Positions 1-7,827 of a DNA stretch of 35,840 nt are shown piece after piece. The DNA is from Opitutia bacterium UBA7374 (GTDB lineage Bacteria > Verrucomicrobiota > Verrucomicrobiia > Opitutales > Coraliomargaritaceae). The DNA is taken from contig DKOA01000052.1 of NCBI GenBank assembly GCA_002469895.1, forward strand, positions 1 through 35,840. Reading direction: 5' to 3'. Below the pieces are notes generated by a model that was given only the letters and a program-made list of their open reading frames with translations, had not been told where the DNA came from and did no database searches. The position numbers and the translations under genes are program-made. Every line of letters starts with the position of its first letter. The first letter of the stretch is position 1.

Positions 1-377
1 GCGAGGAAGTAGAGGATGTTCGGCTGATAGGACATTGTCGTGGCAGAGCCAATGTCGAGCCAGGCAGAATTGCTTTCGTTGTTTACTGCTCGCACCCGGA
101 AGCGATGACTGCTGCCGGCGGCAAAGCCCCGGGCATAGTAGTTGGTGGTATCTTGGGACAAGCTGACCACCGTCGAACCATCGATCTCGAGTTCGTAATT
201 CTCCTCAAATGTCTCGTTGTCCGTCCAACTGATAGCAATGGCGGCAGGACCAGCTGTTGTAACAGCGCCATCCGTAGGTGCCGTGAGGGCGGCATGTAGC
301 GGTGGAGCGACCGGAACAAACGCCCAAAGAAAAAGAAATTTGGTAACGTTGAGGCTAGTAGAATTGAGGAGTATCAC
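1..377 (-). CDS. Secreted FnIII-domain protein, 5' part only; possible N-terminus of a sulfatase
   Basis: This frame stays open from a GTG at 377 to the window edge, giving 125 codons; the 3' end is off-window. The first ~30 residues form a signal peptide: a hydrophobic stretch KFLFLWAFVPVA followed by a likely cleavage site after PPLHA. Residues ~31-115 read as a fibronectin type III domain, with the core pattern ISWTDN, YELEIDG and HRFRVRAVNN. The last visible residues are QPNILYFL. In type I sulfatases the mature enzyme typically starts PNILxxLADD, so I infer an FnIII domain fused in front of a sulfatase, but only eight residues support that. An in-frame TGA lies upstream of the GTG and no in-frame ATG was found. 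No Shine-Dalgarno is visible. The alternative is an unrelated FnIII-containing surface protein. Confidence 0.6.
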   Translation of the reverse strand, partial: MILLNSTSLNVTKFLFLWAFVPVAPPLHAALTAPTDGAVTTAGPAAIAISWTDNETFEENYELEIDGSTVVSLSQDTTNYYARGFAAGSSHRFRVRAVNNESNSAWLDIGSATTMSYQPNILYFL

Positions 378-409
378 AAAAGTAGATCTTTTTATTGGCT
401 CAATAGCTC

Positions 410-472
410 GAGCTCTGGACTGATTAAGAACCGCTCATTTTCGTTGCTCATGGGTATCCCAATCCAGAGCTC
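410..472. promoter_or_regulatory. 10-bp inverted repeat upstream of the FnIII gene
   Basis: GAGCTCTGGA at 410-419 and its exact reverse complement TCCAGAGCTC at 463-472 are separated by 43 bases. They lie 33-95 bases upstream of the GTG start at 377. The spacer also holds a small TGGGTATCCCA near-palindrome. It could be a regulator-binding site or a 5' leader hairpin; the sequence alone does not decide. Confidence 0.3.
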
Positions 473-491
473 ACCCCACCCCTATGGGCAG

Positions 492-518
492 AAAAAGCGG
501 GGGCCGTAACCCCCGCTT
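492..518 (-). terminator. Rho-independent terminator
   Basis: A perfect 9-bp stem (AAGCGGGGG at 495-503, CCCCCGCTT at 510-518) has a 6-base loop. On the minus strand it is followed by a run of T (A-run at 492-496 on the plus strand). It sits about 30 bases past the TAA stop at 549-551 of the large repeat protein and should end that transcript before the FnIII gene. Confidence 0.9.
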
Positions 519-548
519 CTGTAAGTGGACAGAATTCGAAGTAATGTA

Positions 549-3500
549 TTATAAATCTCCCTCTATAATATAAAACTGTTCTGTGAAGGATCCGGTCCGG
601 GTATCGGAGTAGTTCTGGCGAGTACCGTCGCCGGTCACCGACTGAATTTCAGTATAATTCCCGTCGACGGTGTTACTCGCCTTGATCGTATATCCAAAAT
701 CATTGACCGTATTGAAAGAGAGAACGGCGTTCGCTCCGTTATGAACAATGTCCAGTATGGCGGGCCGTTGCACCGGTTCGCTGCGTTGGATGACGAGGTC
801 ATCGATACTCACGCTGTCGCCAGCCAGCCAATTGGTATCTCCATTGGTGATTTGCTGCGTGATACCGAACACGTCAATCTGTGTGGAGCCGTTGAAAGCT
901 TCCCCAACCACGCCGTCAAAGACAGCGAGCTGCTCATCGCCGGACCCGTAGGTGAACCAAAGCTGGTAGGAGCCGGGAATATTTGGTTCGTTGAGGTCTA
1001 TGAGCATCCTTAGGGTAATATCTTCCAGAAGGACGGGACTGCCGGTCTGGATCACTGCGGGGAGCGCCTCTCCGGAGCCAAAAGCAGAACCCAAGGCCTG
1101 GAACTCGTTTAGCTCCGGATCATAGACCAGACGGACCGAGCCGATGTTCTTGTTCCCGTCCCGCCTGTCCTGTACGCGAAAACCCACCCGAGCCGGTAAG
1201 ACGGAGTCGACATCATTATTGTTAAGGTAGTTCGCATAGGTATTGTTAAAGGAAGCAGCTGTAACCTTGAAGGTAGTCTCAATGATGCCAGTGGTAATCG
1301 GGTCCTCATACAAATCGATGGCGGTAAAAACACCTCCGGAAGTCCCATCCGAGCCGAAAAGGAGTTCGCCTTCACTAACCTGTGCAAGTTCAGAATTAAC
1401 AGAACCTGGAGCGAGGCCGACGCCGTTGCTGGACAGCGCGTCATTGGGTCCTGTGCCGTCAGCTTCAGAAAAGTTCCATTGGTCAATGACTTGACTGGAG
1501 GGAACGGAGACGTAGCCGAATTCTTCAATCACCAAGCTCGAAGTAGCCGTCGACCATGAACCGGTCTTTAAATAGAGGAGTTGCCCAATGTCATCTCCAT
1601 TAAAGTTAGTAAAACGATGTTTGTAAACTCCGTCTATGTAGTATGTTACGACGTCATTATCAAAGTCAAACTCGACCTCCATACGGGCGCCATCGGTACT
1701 GCTCAAGGGGAAGTTTTCACCCCTAAATGAACTGCTATCATCCGAGATTGTGGAAGCCCATTGCAGGGTTACAATATCGGATTTAACTTCAAAAATTACC
1801 TGTGCTATACTGGAGCCACCGTTACCAACCGACTCATTTAACTTGAATATCAACTTATCACCCACACTGGCCGCATTCATGTCCCAGGAAGCAAAATCAA
1901 TGACAAAGCGGAATCTACCGGTGGATGAAGGAGTGGTATATTCATCAGTATCATTGGATGGCAACTTCCGCGTAAATATACCGGCATCACCTGCCACGAA
2001 CCAGGCACCTGCACCGTTAGCGCTATCACCACCGGCTGCGTTGCCATCCCAAGCTGAACCGAGATCACCGGAATTTATAATAGTACCCAAAGAACCGCCA
2101 GAAGCATCACCTTCAAAGTCCCAGTACTCCTTACGATTTGGGTCGTTCGAGGGAACCTCTACGCTGCGGTAACCAAAGGAATCCAAGTTCAGCGAACTTG
2201 CTGCGGTAGTCCAACTACCTGATTTAACATAGAGCAACTGTCCAATATCGACTCCCTGAAAGTCAGTGAAGACATCTGTCACGACACCGTTAACCATGTA
2301 GGAGGCTGTATTATTTTCAAAATCGAACTCGATAGCAGCTGTGGCACCGGCTGCTTCCGTCAGGGTGAAATTGGCCGACCGATAAGACGCGCCCGAGCCG
2401 AATTTACCGGATTGACGAATCTCCACGACGCTGGTGCTGAGCACTCGTAATTGTATTTCCGCAATGGTAGATCCGGATGACCCTGACTCTTTAAGCCGTA
2501 AAAAGAATGAATCACCTACGCTGGCCTCGTCAAAATCCCACGACGCAAAGTCGGCTTCCAAGCGGTAGCGGCCTGTACTGACAGGCGAGGCATACACTAC
2601 TGCCGGCAACTTCCGCGTTAATGTGCCGGAATTGCCGGTCACTACCCAAGCGCCCGCACCATCGGCAGCATCTCCACCGGCACCGTTAATATTCCAATCA
2701 GATCCAGCTGAGCTGGAATTATCTATCTCCAGCAAACGGTCTCCGGACTGCTCATAATCAAAAGTGAAATACTCGATTGCAGTGCTGTCTTCAGCAATAG
2801 TGAGCCAGCCCATTGATTCAATTTTTACGGAGCTCGCTGCGGTCGACCAGGAGCCGCTCTTCTGGTATCGGAGAGCAGCAATGTTCACTCCATCGAAATC
2901 GGTGAATTCACTAATGACTGCGTCGTTGACCATATAATAGACCGTGTCGGTATCAAAATCGAACTCGATGGCGACTCTGGCACCCTCGGCTTCAGCAAGA
3001 TTGAAGTTGGAAGTCCTGTAAGAAGAGCCGGACACCAGATCTGTGGATTGGCGAATTTCAACAGCACCACCGTTCACCCGTAACTCAATCCGCGCAATAT
3101 TATCACCACCGGCGGCTGTGGATTCGTCTAGACGAACAACCAGGGAATCGCCTTCGCTCGCTGTGTCAAAGTTCCAGGATGCTAAAGCAACCTCCAGTCG
3201 GTGACGTCCTGTTGTCGGGGCAACCGAGTATTCACCATAGCCGGGGACCGCCCGAACGAATACACCACTATCGCCCAGAACCGACCAGGTATTATCATCG
3301 CCTACCACATCCCCACCTGCTCCAGGGAAATTCCAAGCACTATCGAGGACACCGCTGTTTTCGATCGAACTGAGCGAATCTCCAGCACTGTCAGTATCAA
3401 ATGTCCAGTAATCCTTCCATGTCTCCAATGGGCCCGGTTCGGCCGGGTATGAAGCGCCCGGTTCGGGTGTTTCCGGTTCGGGTGTTTCCACTTCTACACT

Positions 3501-4178
3501 GCGATAACCAAAGGAATCCAAACTTAGCCTGCTCCCTTCAGTACTCCATGAGCCGCCCTTGGAATAGATAACCTGACCGATGTTACTCCCTGAAAAGCCG
3601 GTAGTAAAGGTCTCCGTAAGACTATCGGCTACGTAGTAAGAAGCCTCGTCTGTATCGAAATCAAACTCAACAGCGACGCTCACACCATCGGTATCAGTGA
3701 GGTCGTAATCGTAGTCACGGTAAGCAAGGCTGCCAGAAATATTTGCAGCCAAGCGTATCCGCACAATGCTGCTCGACTGTACCTTGAATGTAATCTGCGC
3801 AGCGGTACCCCCCCCCGATTGATTGAGCTTGAGGGTCCATGTGTCACCTACGCTGGCAGAATCAATTGCCCACGACGCAAAGTCGGCTTCCAAGCGGTAG
3901 CGTCCGGTCGTGGCCGGTGAAGCATAAACGCTCGTCGGCGCTTTACGGGTGATTTTACCCGAATTGCCGGCAATAACCCAGAGACCAGACCCGTTGGCGG
4001 AACTTCCGGGATCATTAAAATTCCATGAGCTACCGAGGTCTCCGGAATTTGCAACACTAGTCAAACCTGTCCCGGATGAGTCGTTGTTGAAATCCCAATA
4101 CTCTTGCAGAGCTTGAGCATTCAGTAGGGCAGCAGCAAAACCTGCCGCTGTATATAACAAAGATAGTTTCTTATTCAT
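549..4178 (-). CDS. Large secreted protein with four tandem beta-sandwich-like repeats
   Basis: I start at the ATG at 4178, because residues 1-23 (MNKKLSLLYTAAGFAAALLNAQA) then form a good signal peptide; the frame stays open to a TTG at 4262. The product has 1209 residues. Four homologous blocks of ~200 residues (about 26-229, 256-457, 469-674, 684-892) each start with an aromatic-rich [ED]YW/F-F pattern. Each holds TGRxRLExxxASW, then EFDFDxDxxxYxV and GSWSTxxSSxxxxSxG. A Pro/Glu-rich linker (PEPETPEPG) separates repeats 1 and 2. A fifth, different domain (~899-1140) and a C-terminal module of ~70 residues follow. The pattern suggests LamG/concanavalin-like jelly rolls, so glycan binding or adhesion is plausible; no catalytic motif is recognisable. 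It lies downstream of a TonB receptor and upstream of a strong terminator. Confidence 0.85.
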   Translation of the reverse strand: MNKKLSLLYTAAGFAAALLNAQALQEYWDFNNDSSGTGLTSVANSGDLGSSWNFNDPGSSANGSGLWVIAGNSGKITRKAPTSVYASPATTGRYRLEADFASWAIDSASVGDTWTLKLNQSGGGTAAQITFKVQSSSIVRIRLAANISGSLAYRDYDYDLTDTDGVSVAVEFDFDTDEASYYVADSLTETFTTGFSGSNIGQVIYSKGGSWSTEGSRLSLDSFGYRSVEVETPEPETPEPGASYPAEPGPLETWKDYWTFDTDSAGDSLSSIENSGVLDSAWNFPGAGGDVVGDDNTWSVLGDSGVFVRAVPGYGEYSVAPTTGRHRLEVALASWNFDTASEGDSLVVRLDESTAAGGDNIARIELRVNGGAVEIRQSTDLVSGSSYRTSNFNLAEAEGARVAIEFDFDTDTVYYMVNDAVISEFTDFDGVNIAALRYQKSGSWSTAASSVKIESMGWLTIAEDSTAIEYFTFDYEQSGDRLLEIDNSSSAGSDWNINGAGGDAADGAGAWVVTGNSGTLTRKLPAVVYASPVSTGRYRLEADFASWDFDEASVGDSFFLRLKESGSSGSTIAEIQLRVLSTSVVEIRQSGKFGSGASYRSANFTLTEAAGATAAIEFDFENNTASYMVNGVVTDVFTDFQGVDIGQLLYVKSGSWTTAASSLNLDSFGYRSVEVPSNDPNRKEYWDFEGDASGGSLGTIINSGDLGSAWDGNAAGGDSANGAGAWFVAGDAGIFTRKLPSNDTDEYTTPSSTGRFRFVIDFASWDMNAASVGDKLIFKLNESVGNGGSSIAQVIFEVKSDIVTLQWASTISDDSSSFRGENFPLSSTDGARMEVEFDFDNDVVTYYIDGVYKHRFTNFNGDDIGQLLYLKTGSWSTATSSLVIEEFGYVSVPSSQVIDQWNFSEADGTGPNDALSSNGVGLAPGSVNSELAQVSEGELLFGSDGTSGGVFTAIDLYEDPITTGIIETTFKVTAASFNNTYANYLNNNDVDSVLPARVGFRVQDRRDGNKNIGSVRLVYDPELNEFQALGSAFGSGEALPAVIQTGSPVLLEDITLRMLIDLNEPNIPGSYQLWFTYGSGDEQLAVFDGVVGEAFNGSTQIDVFGITQQITNGDTNWLAGDSVSIDDLVIQRSEPVQRPAILDIVHNGANAVLSFNTVNDFGYTIKASNTVDGNYTEIQSVTGDGTRQNYSDTRTGSFTEQFYIIEGDL
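2537..2570 (-). repeat. 34-nt exact repeat, copy in repeat block 3
   Basis: This stretch is identical to 3869-3902 in repeat block 1 of the same gene. It encodes the conserved RYRLEADFASW segment. Surrounding sequence has diverged, so an exact 34-base match including wobble positions suggests recent duplication or gene conversion between blocks. Confidence 0.85.
3869..3902 (-). repeat. 34-nt exact repeat, copy in repeat block 1
   Basis: Identical to 2537-2570 in block 3 of the same gene. The first base beyond each end differs between the copies. Confidence 0.85.
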
Positions 4179-4274
4179 TTTTTGGGGTGAGATGGGTTGC
4201 TGTAATGCTAAACAACAAAATAAACTGAGTGTATGAAGTAGATAACTACCGCCCGTCGACAAGGAGATTACCCA

Positions 4275-4742
4275 ATGAAAAACACAGAGTTCTTAATGCA
4301 TATGCGCACTTTTTTGCTAAAATTGATTAAAACTACTGCTAGCGGCAAATGCATCGGTCACCAAATCTCGAGAGTCATCCACCCCAATCGTTTACTTAGA
4401 AAGAGAACAACCACCCGAGTGCCGCCGAGCCCCTCCTTTTGTTCAACCCAATCGCTTTGAAAAATCCGCGCCCTGCGCATTGTCCGCTCCGGTAACACCG
4501 GGAAGATCACGCGACTAACTTACGGAGAAACGATATGCATAAAGGCCAACTTATGACTTCAGGGCAACGTCATCCTTGAAACGGTAATAGTAATCACAGG
4601 CCACAGCACCGGAAGAGCCGTCGGCAATCCGCCCGGGCTCCCTACAGAACAAGTCCCATACACTGAGACCCATACCGTCCACCCCGGCAGCTCCTTCGAT
4701 TTACTAGGCAGCAATAGTCGCTCCTCATGCAAAATTACCCAT
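4275..4742 (-). pseudogene. Decayed GH1 beta-glucosidase (N-terminal half)
   Basis: Read on the minus strand from an ATG at 4742, one frame gives clear GH1 landmarks: GATIAA-(stop)(stop)-IEGA, then DGMGLSVWDLF, CREPGRIADG, CDYYYRFKDDVAL and AYRFSVS-(stop)-SR. These correspond to the GH1 consensus WGAATAAYQIEGA, DGKGxSIWDxF, CDHYHRYKEDV and YRFSISWPR. In-frame stops occur at 4725-4727 (TGA where GH1 has Trp), 4704-4706 (TAG, normally Tyr), 4701-4703 (TAA, normally Gln), 4551-4553 (TAA), 4515-4517 (TAG, normally Trp) and 4443-4445. After about 4450 the match continues in shifted frames (RVVVLF; SRDLVTDAFAA; KKVRICIKNS) up to roughly where the TFNEP acid/base motif should be. The second half, with the nucleophile, is absent. 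The gene once sat 17 bases after the TonB receptor, presumably as its operon partner. Confidence 0.85.
4295..4307. promoter_or_regulatory. Candidate regulator site AATGCATATGCGC
   Basis: This 13-mer matches 12 of 13 bases at 7802-7814, next to the XylR-like regulator gene. It lies 117-129 bases upstream of the repeat-protein ATG at 4178. It overlaps the tail of the GH1 pseudogene, so it may be leftover coding sequence and not an operator. Confidence 0.3.
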
Positions 4743-4759
4743 GTAGGGCATTGAAAGAA

Positions 4760-7702
4760 TCAGAATTTGACGCCGGCACGAAAGTTGACCGTACGTCCTT
4801 CAGTGAACCGGGCATTGCCAGTGGATACTAGGTCAACCGCATCGAATAAGTTATCCACGGTCAACTGAAAGTTCCAGACAGGAGCATCACGCCCCTGCGT
4901 CAGTTTACCGAGCCAACCGGCGAAGACTGCGGTCTCTAACTGGTCGTCAAGCCACACTTCGTGGGTGCGGGGCTTGCTATCGTCTTCGGTGCCGAATACT
5001 CCGTCCGACCCCGCTAGGCCAGTGACGTCCTCACGGCCGTCTCCCAAATCGCCGGGCCGGGCCTCTGCGCTGATGTCCTCATAGAGCGTGTCGAGAAGGC
5101 TGCGGGAACGATACTTCTGGTTTGCACCGAGATAGAAGCCCTTGAACGATCCATTCCGGAAGGTATATCGGAGGGTCAGGTTGGCATTGTGATGCGCTGT
5201 GCCGGGCAGTGTGAGTCCGTCGAGTATGCCACCCGCCGACTCCTTGTAAGTCGCATCGACATAGGCATAGCCCAGAAAAATCGAAAGACTCGGCGACGGA
5301 TTATAATAGAGGTCGAGCTCGATGCCTTGGCTTTCGACTGTCGTTCCGGCTACATTGCGCCCAAGCGGCTCAATACCCCCGGTATCATCGGGACCGGTCG
5401 CATCCGGATACAAATTCGGGAACTCGCTGTAGGGGTAAAGGATCTCCAGTATGGGGTTGCTGTAATTGCTCCGTGCCTCGTTCTCCTTCTCAATATGGAA
5501 AGCGATGAGCTGTCCGTTCAAGTCTCCCTTCAGACAGTCGAACTTGATACCATACTCGATGCCGGTTCCCGTCTCAGCCGGAACCGATTCGCCATCGGGA
5601 TCGAGTTGCCAGCCGGTTGGCGACTCGATTGATTCTGCATAATTCGCGAAAACACCAAATTGCGGTGTCAGCCAAAAGAGTCCGCCCAGCGTAGGACTCA
5701 CTTCGTTGAAACTAACGTCGATATCTTTCGGCTCCAGATTACCCGCTTGGAAATCCTGAATCTTACCATCGATACTCATATAGTCATAACGAACACCCAT
5801 TAACGTATTCAGCCGCCCGTTCATATATTTTCCTTGAGCCGCCGTCCAGACTCCGCTGGTCGAGACGGTCGATTTGCGGTAGTCTCTATTAAACCAACCG
5901 ATTCCAGTCCGTCCAATCCGGCTCGCATTCGGGTCGGTGAGGATATTTCCCGTCACGTTGCTCTCCCCTGTCGTGTTCGGAGCGATTCCGGCATTAGGGA
6001 TCCCTTGGTCGGCCTGCAAAAAATCCTCAGCCCGAACATTTCCCGAGTAACTGCCGTTGGTCGGGTTCGGCTCCACCGCAAGTAGGTCCTCCGCCAACTG
6101 CCAGCTTTTGCGCTGATCCAAGTCGAGACCAAAAAGCAATTGCTGGTTTGAGCCGAACAACTCCAAATCGTAGGACAGTGTACCGCGAATGGCCTTGGTC
6201 TGGTCAGAGTTCTCGAATCGTTGCCAAAAAGGGGAACTAAAGAGACCGTCGGCGTACGCACGCCGAGATGTGCCGTCCGCGCCCTGTACATTACGGCCCC
6301 CGAAGTTCCCGAAATTTAGGTATAGATTGCGCGGGTCACCACGATTTAGGACAGAGGTTCTGGAGTCCTCATGAGAGACTGCCAGCTTGCCCTGCAGGGA
6401 GTCGCTGAAGGAGTGCGTCACATCAGCGAGAATGAAATGCCCGTCGACTTCACGCGTATTCAAGGAAGCCGCACCGCCATTCCGAGGGGATGTGCCATTG
6501 TGGGCAGGGTCCTCATAGCGGACAACATAGGGTTCGTTCGGATCTACATCCGCACGGTTCGGGATCACGATCCGCTTGCTGAAGAAATCCTTAATGTCTT
6601 GCTTGCTCGTGAAAAAGTCCGGCACGCGTGCGTTTGCCTGGTTGCCGATTGCCGGCGCTAGCCCGAAACCGTCATTGTAGTTGATAATTGCATTGATCGT
6701 CTTGTCGTCCAGCAAATCAACTATGTCGGGCGTCGCTGGCATCAGGCGGAGCATTCCGGTGTAGCCGTACTGTCCCGTATTGTCTTGATAATAAGCGGGC
6801 GGAGAATTCCTTTCTTCATGAACTCCCTCGACATGTAGGTTCACTCGTGTTCTGCGACCGGGCATATAAGTTGCGGCCAGTGTGCCTCCCTGGAACTCCT
6901 GTTCCTTAAATCTTTGGTTAAACTCGCGTTCCTGATGAACCCCCATTAGTCGTACTGCCAGCTTATCGTTGATTTCATAGTTCCAGTCGAGATTGGAACG
7001 GAACAGCCCCTTGTCCCCGACCTGTGCCCCGAGGCTGGTCTTATTATTTCCAAAAACAGCCCGCTTCGCCAGGAAGTTCGCTTTCCCTCCGGGAGCTGCC
7101 TGCCCGTAGATCAGACTGTTTGCTCCACGTACGACCTCCACCCGATCAACATTATAGCCGTTTTGCGAAATCTGGCGCGGGATAAATTCGAAGAGCTGGA
7201 AACGGGTCAACAAGCCACGGAAACGGAGCAGACGGTTACTAAAACTTTCGCCAGCCGCCTCGACGCTTGGAACCACCGTAGCAATCGAATCAATTTCAAA
7301 GAGATTGAGATCCTCCATTAACTGCTCGTTAACTATCGAGATGGTCATTGGCGTATCCTTGACCAATTGGTTCGTGCGTGTTGCTGCCAACGAATTAGCC
7401 GAGTAGTAGCCACGGTCCTGCTCAGCGCTAACGATAAAGTCCTCAAGGATATAAATATCGTCGCTGGCAGCCTCCGGCACCTCGCCTTCTCCCTCAAATA
7501 AAGAGTCCACATCCGCTTCCGCAGACGATGCTTCCGCATCGCTCAGCACAGAAAACACCGGATCCTCTGGTTTCTTTGCAGGCGTTGTTTCCGCACTGGT
7601 CGAAACTGTAGTCGGAACTGTAATTTCCTCTGCAGGAAGAGGCGAACTCAGACTAACAAGAAACACCGGGAACAGATAGAGCGGGTTGTATTTGGTTTTC
7701 AA
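4760..7702 (-). CDS. TonB-dependent outer-membrane receptor
   Basis: A 980-residue outer-membrane transporter, likely for oligosaccharide import powered by TonB. The signal peptide spans residues 1-24 (cleavage after PLPA). A long acidic, low-complexity linker (about 25-85) follows. The plug domain is at ~105-225 (TRTNQLVKDTPMTISIV, DRVEVVRGANSLIYGQAAPGG). The remainder is a beta-barrel ending in the aromatic signature FRAGVKF. The start is a TTG at 7702, since no in-frame ATG occurs before residue ~119, and the TTG places the signal peptide correctly. It is divergent from the XylR-like regulator across 125 bases. It is followed by a ruined GH1 gene and the repeat protein. No SusD-like partner is present, as expected outside Bacteroidota. 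The substrate is not readable from sequence; the neighbours suggest a xylan-type glycan. Confidence 0.92.
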   Translation of the reverse strand: MKTKYNPLYLFPVFLVSLSSPLPAEEITVPTTVSTSAETTPAKKPEDPVFSVLSDAEASSAEADVDSLFEGEGEVPEAASDDIYILEDFIVSAEQDRGYYSANSLAATRTNQLVKDTPMTISIVNEQLMEDLNLFEIDSIATVVPSVEAAGESFSNRLLRFRGLLTRFQLFEFIPRQISQNGYNVDRVEVVRGANSLIYGQAAPGGKANFLAKRAVFGNNKTSLGAQVGDKGLFRSNLDWNYEINDKLAVRLMGVHQEREFNQRFKEQEFQGGTLAATYMPGRRTRVNLHVEGVHEERNSPPAYYQDNTGQYGYTGMLRLMPATPDIVDLLDDKTINAIINYNDGFGLAPAIGNQANARVPDFFTSKQDIKDFFSKRIVIPNRADVDPNEPYVVRYEDPAHNGTSPRNGGAASLNTREVDGHFILADVTHSFSDSLQGKLAVSHEDSRTSVLNRGDPRNLYLNFGNFGGRNVQGADGTSRRAYADGLFSSPFWQRFENSDQTKAIRGTLSYDLELFGSNQQLLFGLDLDQRKSWQLAEDLLAVEPNPTNGSYSGNVRAEDFLQADQGIPNAGIAPNTTGESNVTGNILTDPNASRIGRTGIGWFNRDYRKSTVSTSGVWTAAQGKYMNGRLNTLMGVRYDYMSIDGKIQDFQAGNLEPKDIDVSFNEVSPTLGGLFWLTPQFGVFANYAESIESPTGWQLDPDGESVPAETGTGIEYGIKFDCLKGDLNGQLIAFHIEKENEARSNYSNPILEILYPYSEFPNLYPDATGPDDTGGIEPLGRNVAGTTVESQGIELDLYYNPSPSLSIFLGYAYVDATYKESAGGILDGLTLPGTAHHNANLTLRYTFRNGSFKGFYLGANQKYRSRSLLDTLYEDISAEARPGDLGDGREDVTGLAGSDGVFGTEDDSKPRTHEVWLDDQLETAVFAGWLGKLTQGRDAPVWNFQLTVDNLFDAVDLVSTGNARFTEGRTVNFRAGVKF

Positions 7703-7801
7703 GCGAATATAGATTTAGTAAACAATAGGTTAAAGACTCCAACGACTAGTATTTTAATAGGAATCGCAAGACATGTTGACGTTGAGAATGCACTTGAAAA
7801 A

Positions 7802-7814
7802 AATGCGTATGCGC
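7802..7814. promoter_or_regulatory. Candidate autoregulatory site AATGCGTATGCGC
   Basis: Tandem aATGCG/tATGCG half-sites lie 14 bases before the GTG at 7828 and inside the divergent 125-base spacer. A near-identical 13-mer occurs at 4295-4307. Direct-repeat half-sites suit an AraC-type DNA-binding domain, so binding by the adjacent regulator is a reasonable guess. Confidence 0.35.
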
Positions 7815-7827
7815 CTTACAGCTAGGA

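Noticed and set aside
741..1013. Plus-strand 90-codon frame opposite the repeat protein
   Set aside because: It is antisense to a well-supported gene and has no start context or recognisable domain.
4179..4262. TTG-initiated N-terminal extension of the repeat protein
   Set aside because: The internal ATG at 4178 begins a typical signal peptide; the extension would bury it.
7776..7813. TTGACG (7776) paired with TATGCG as a promoter for the XylR-like gene
   Set aside because: Spacing is about 26 bases, too long for sigma70; the closer AAAAAT is a poor -10.
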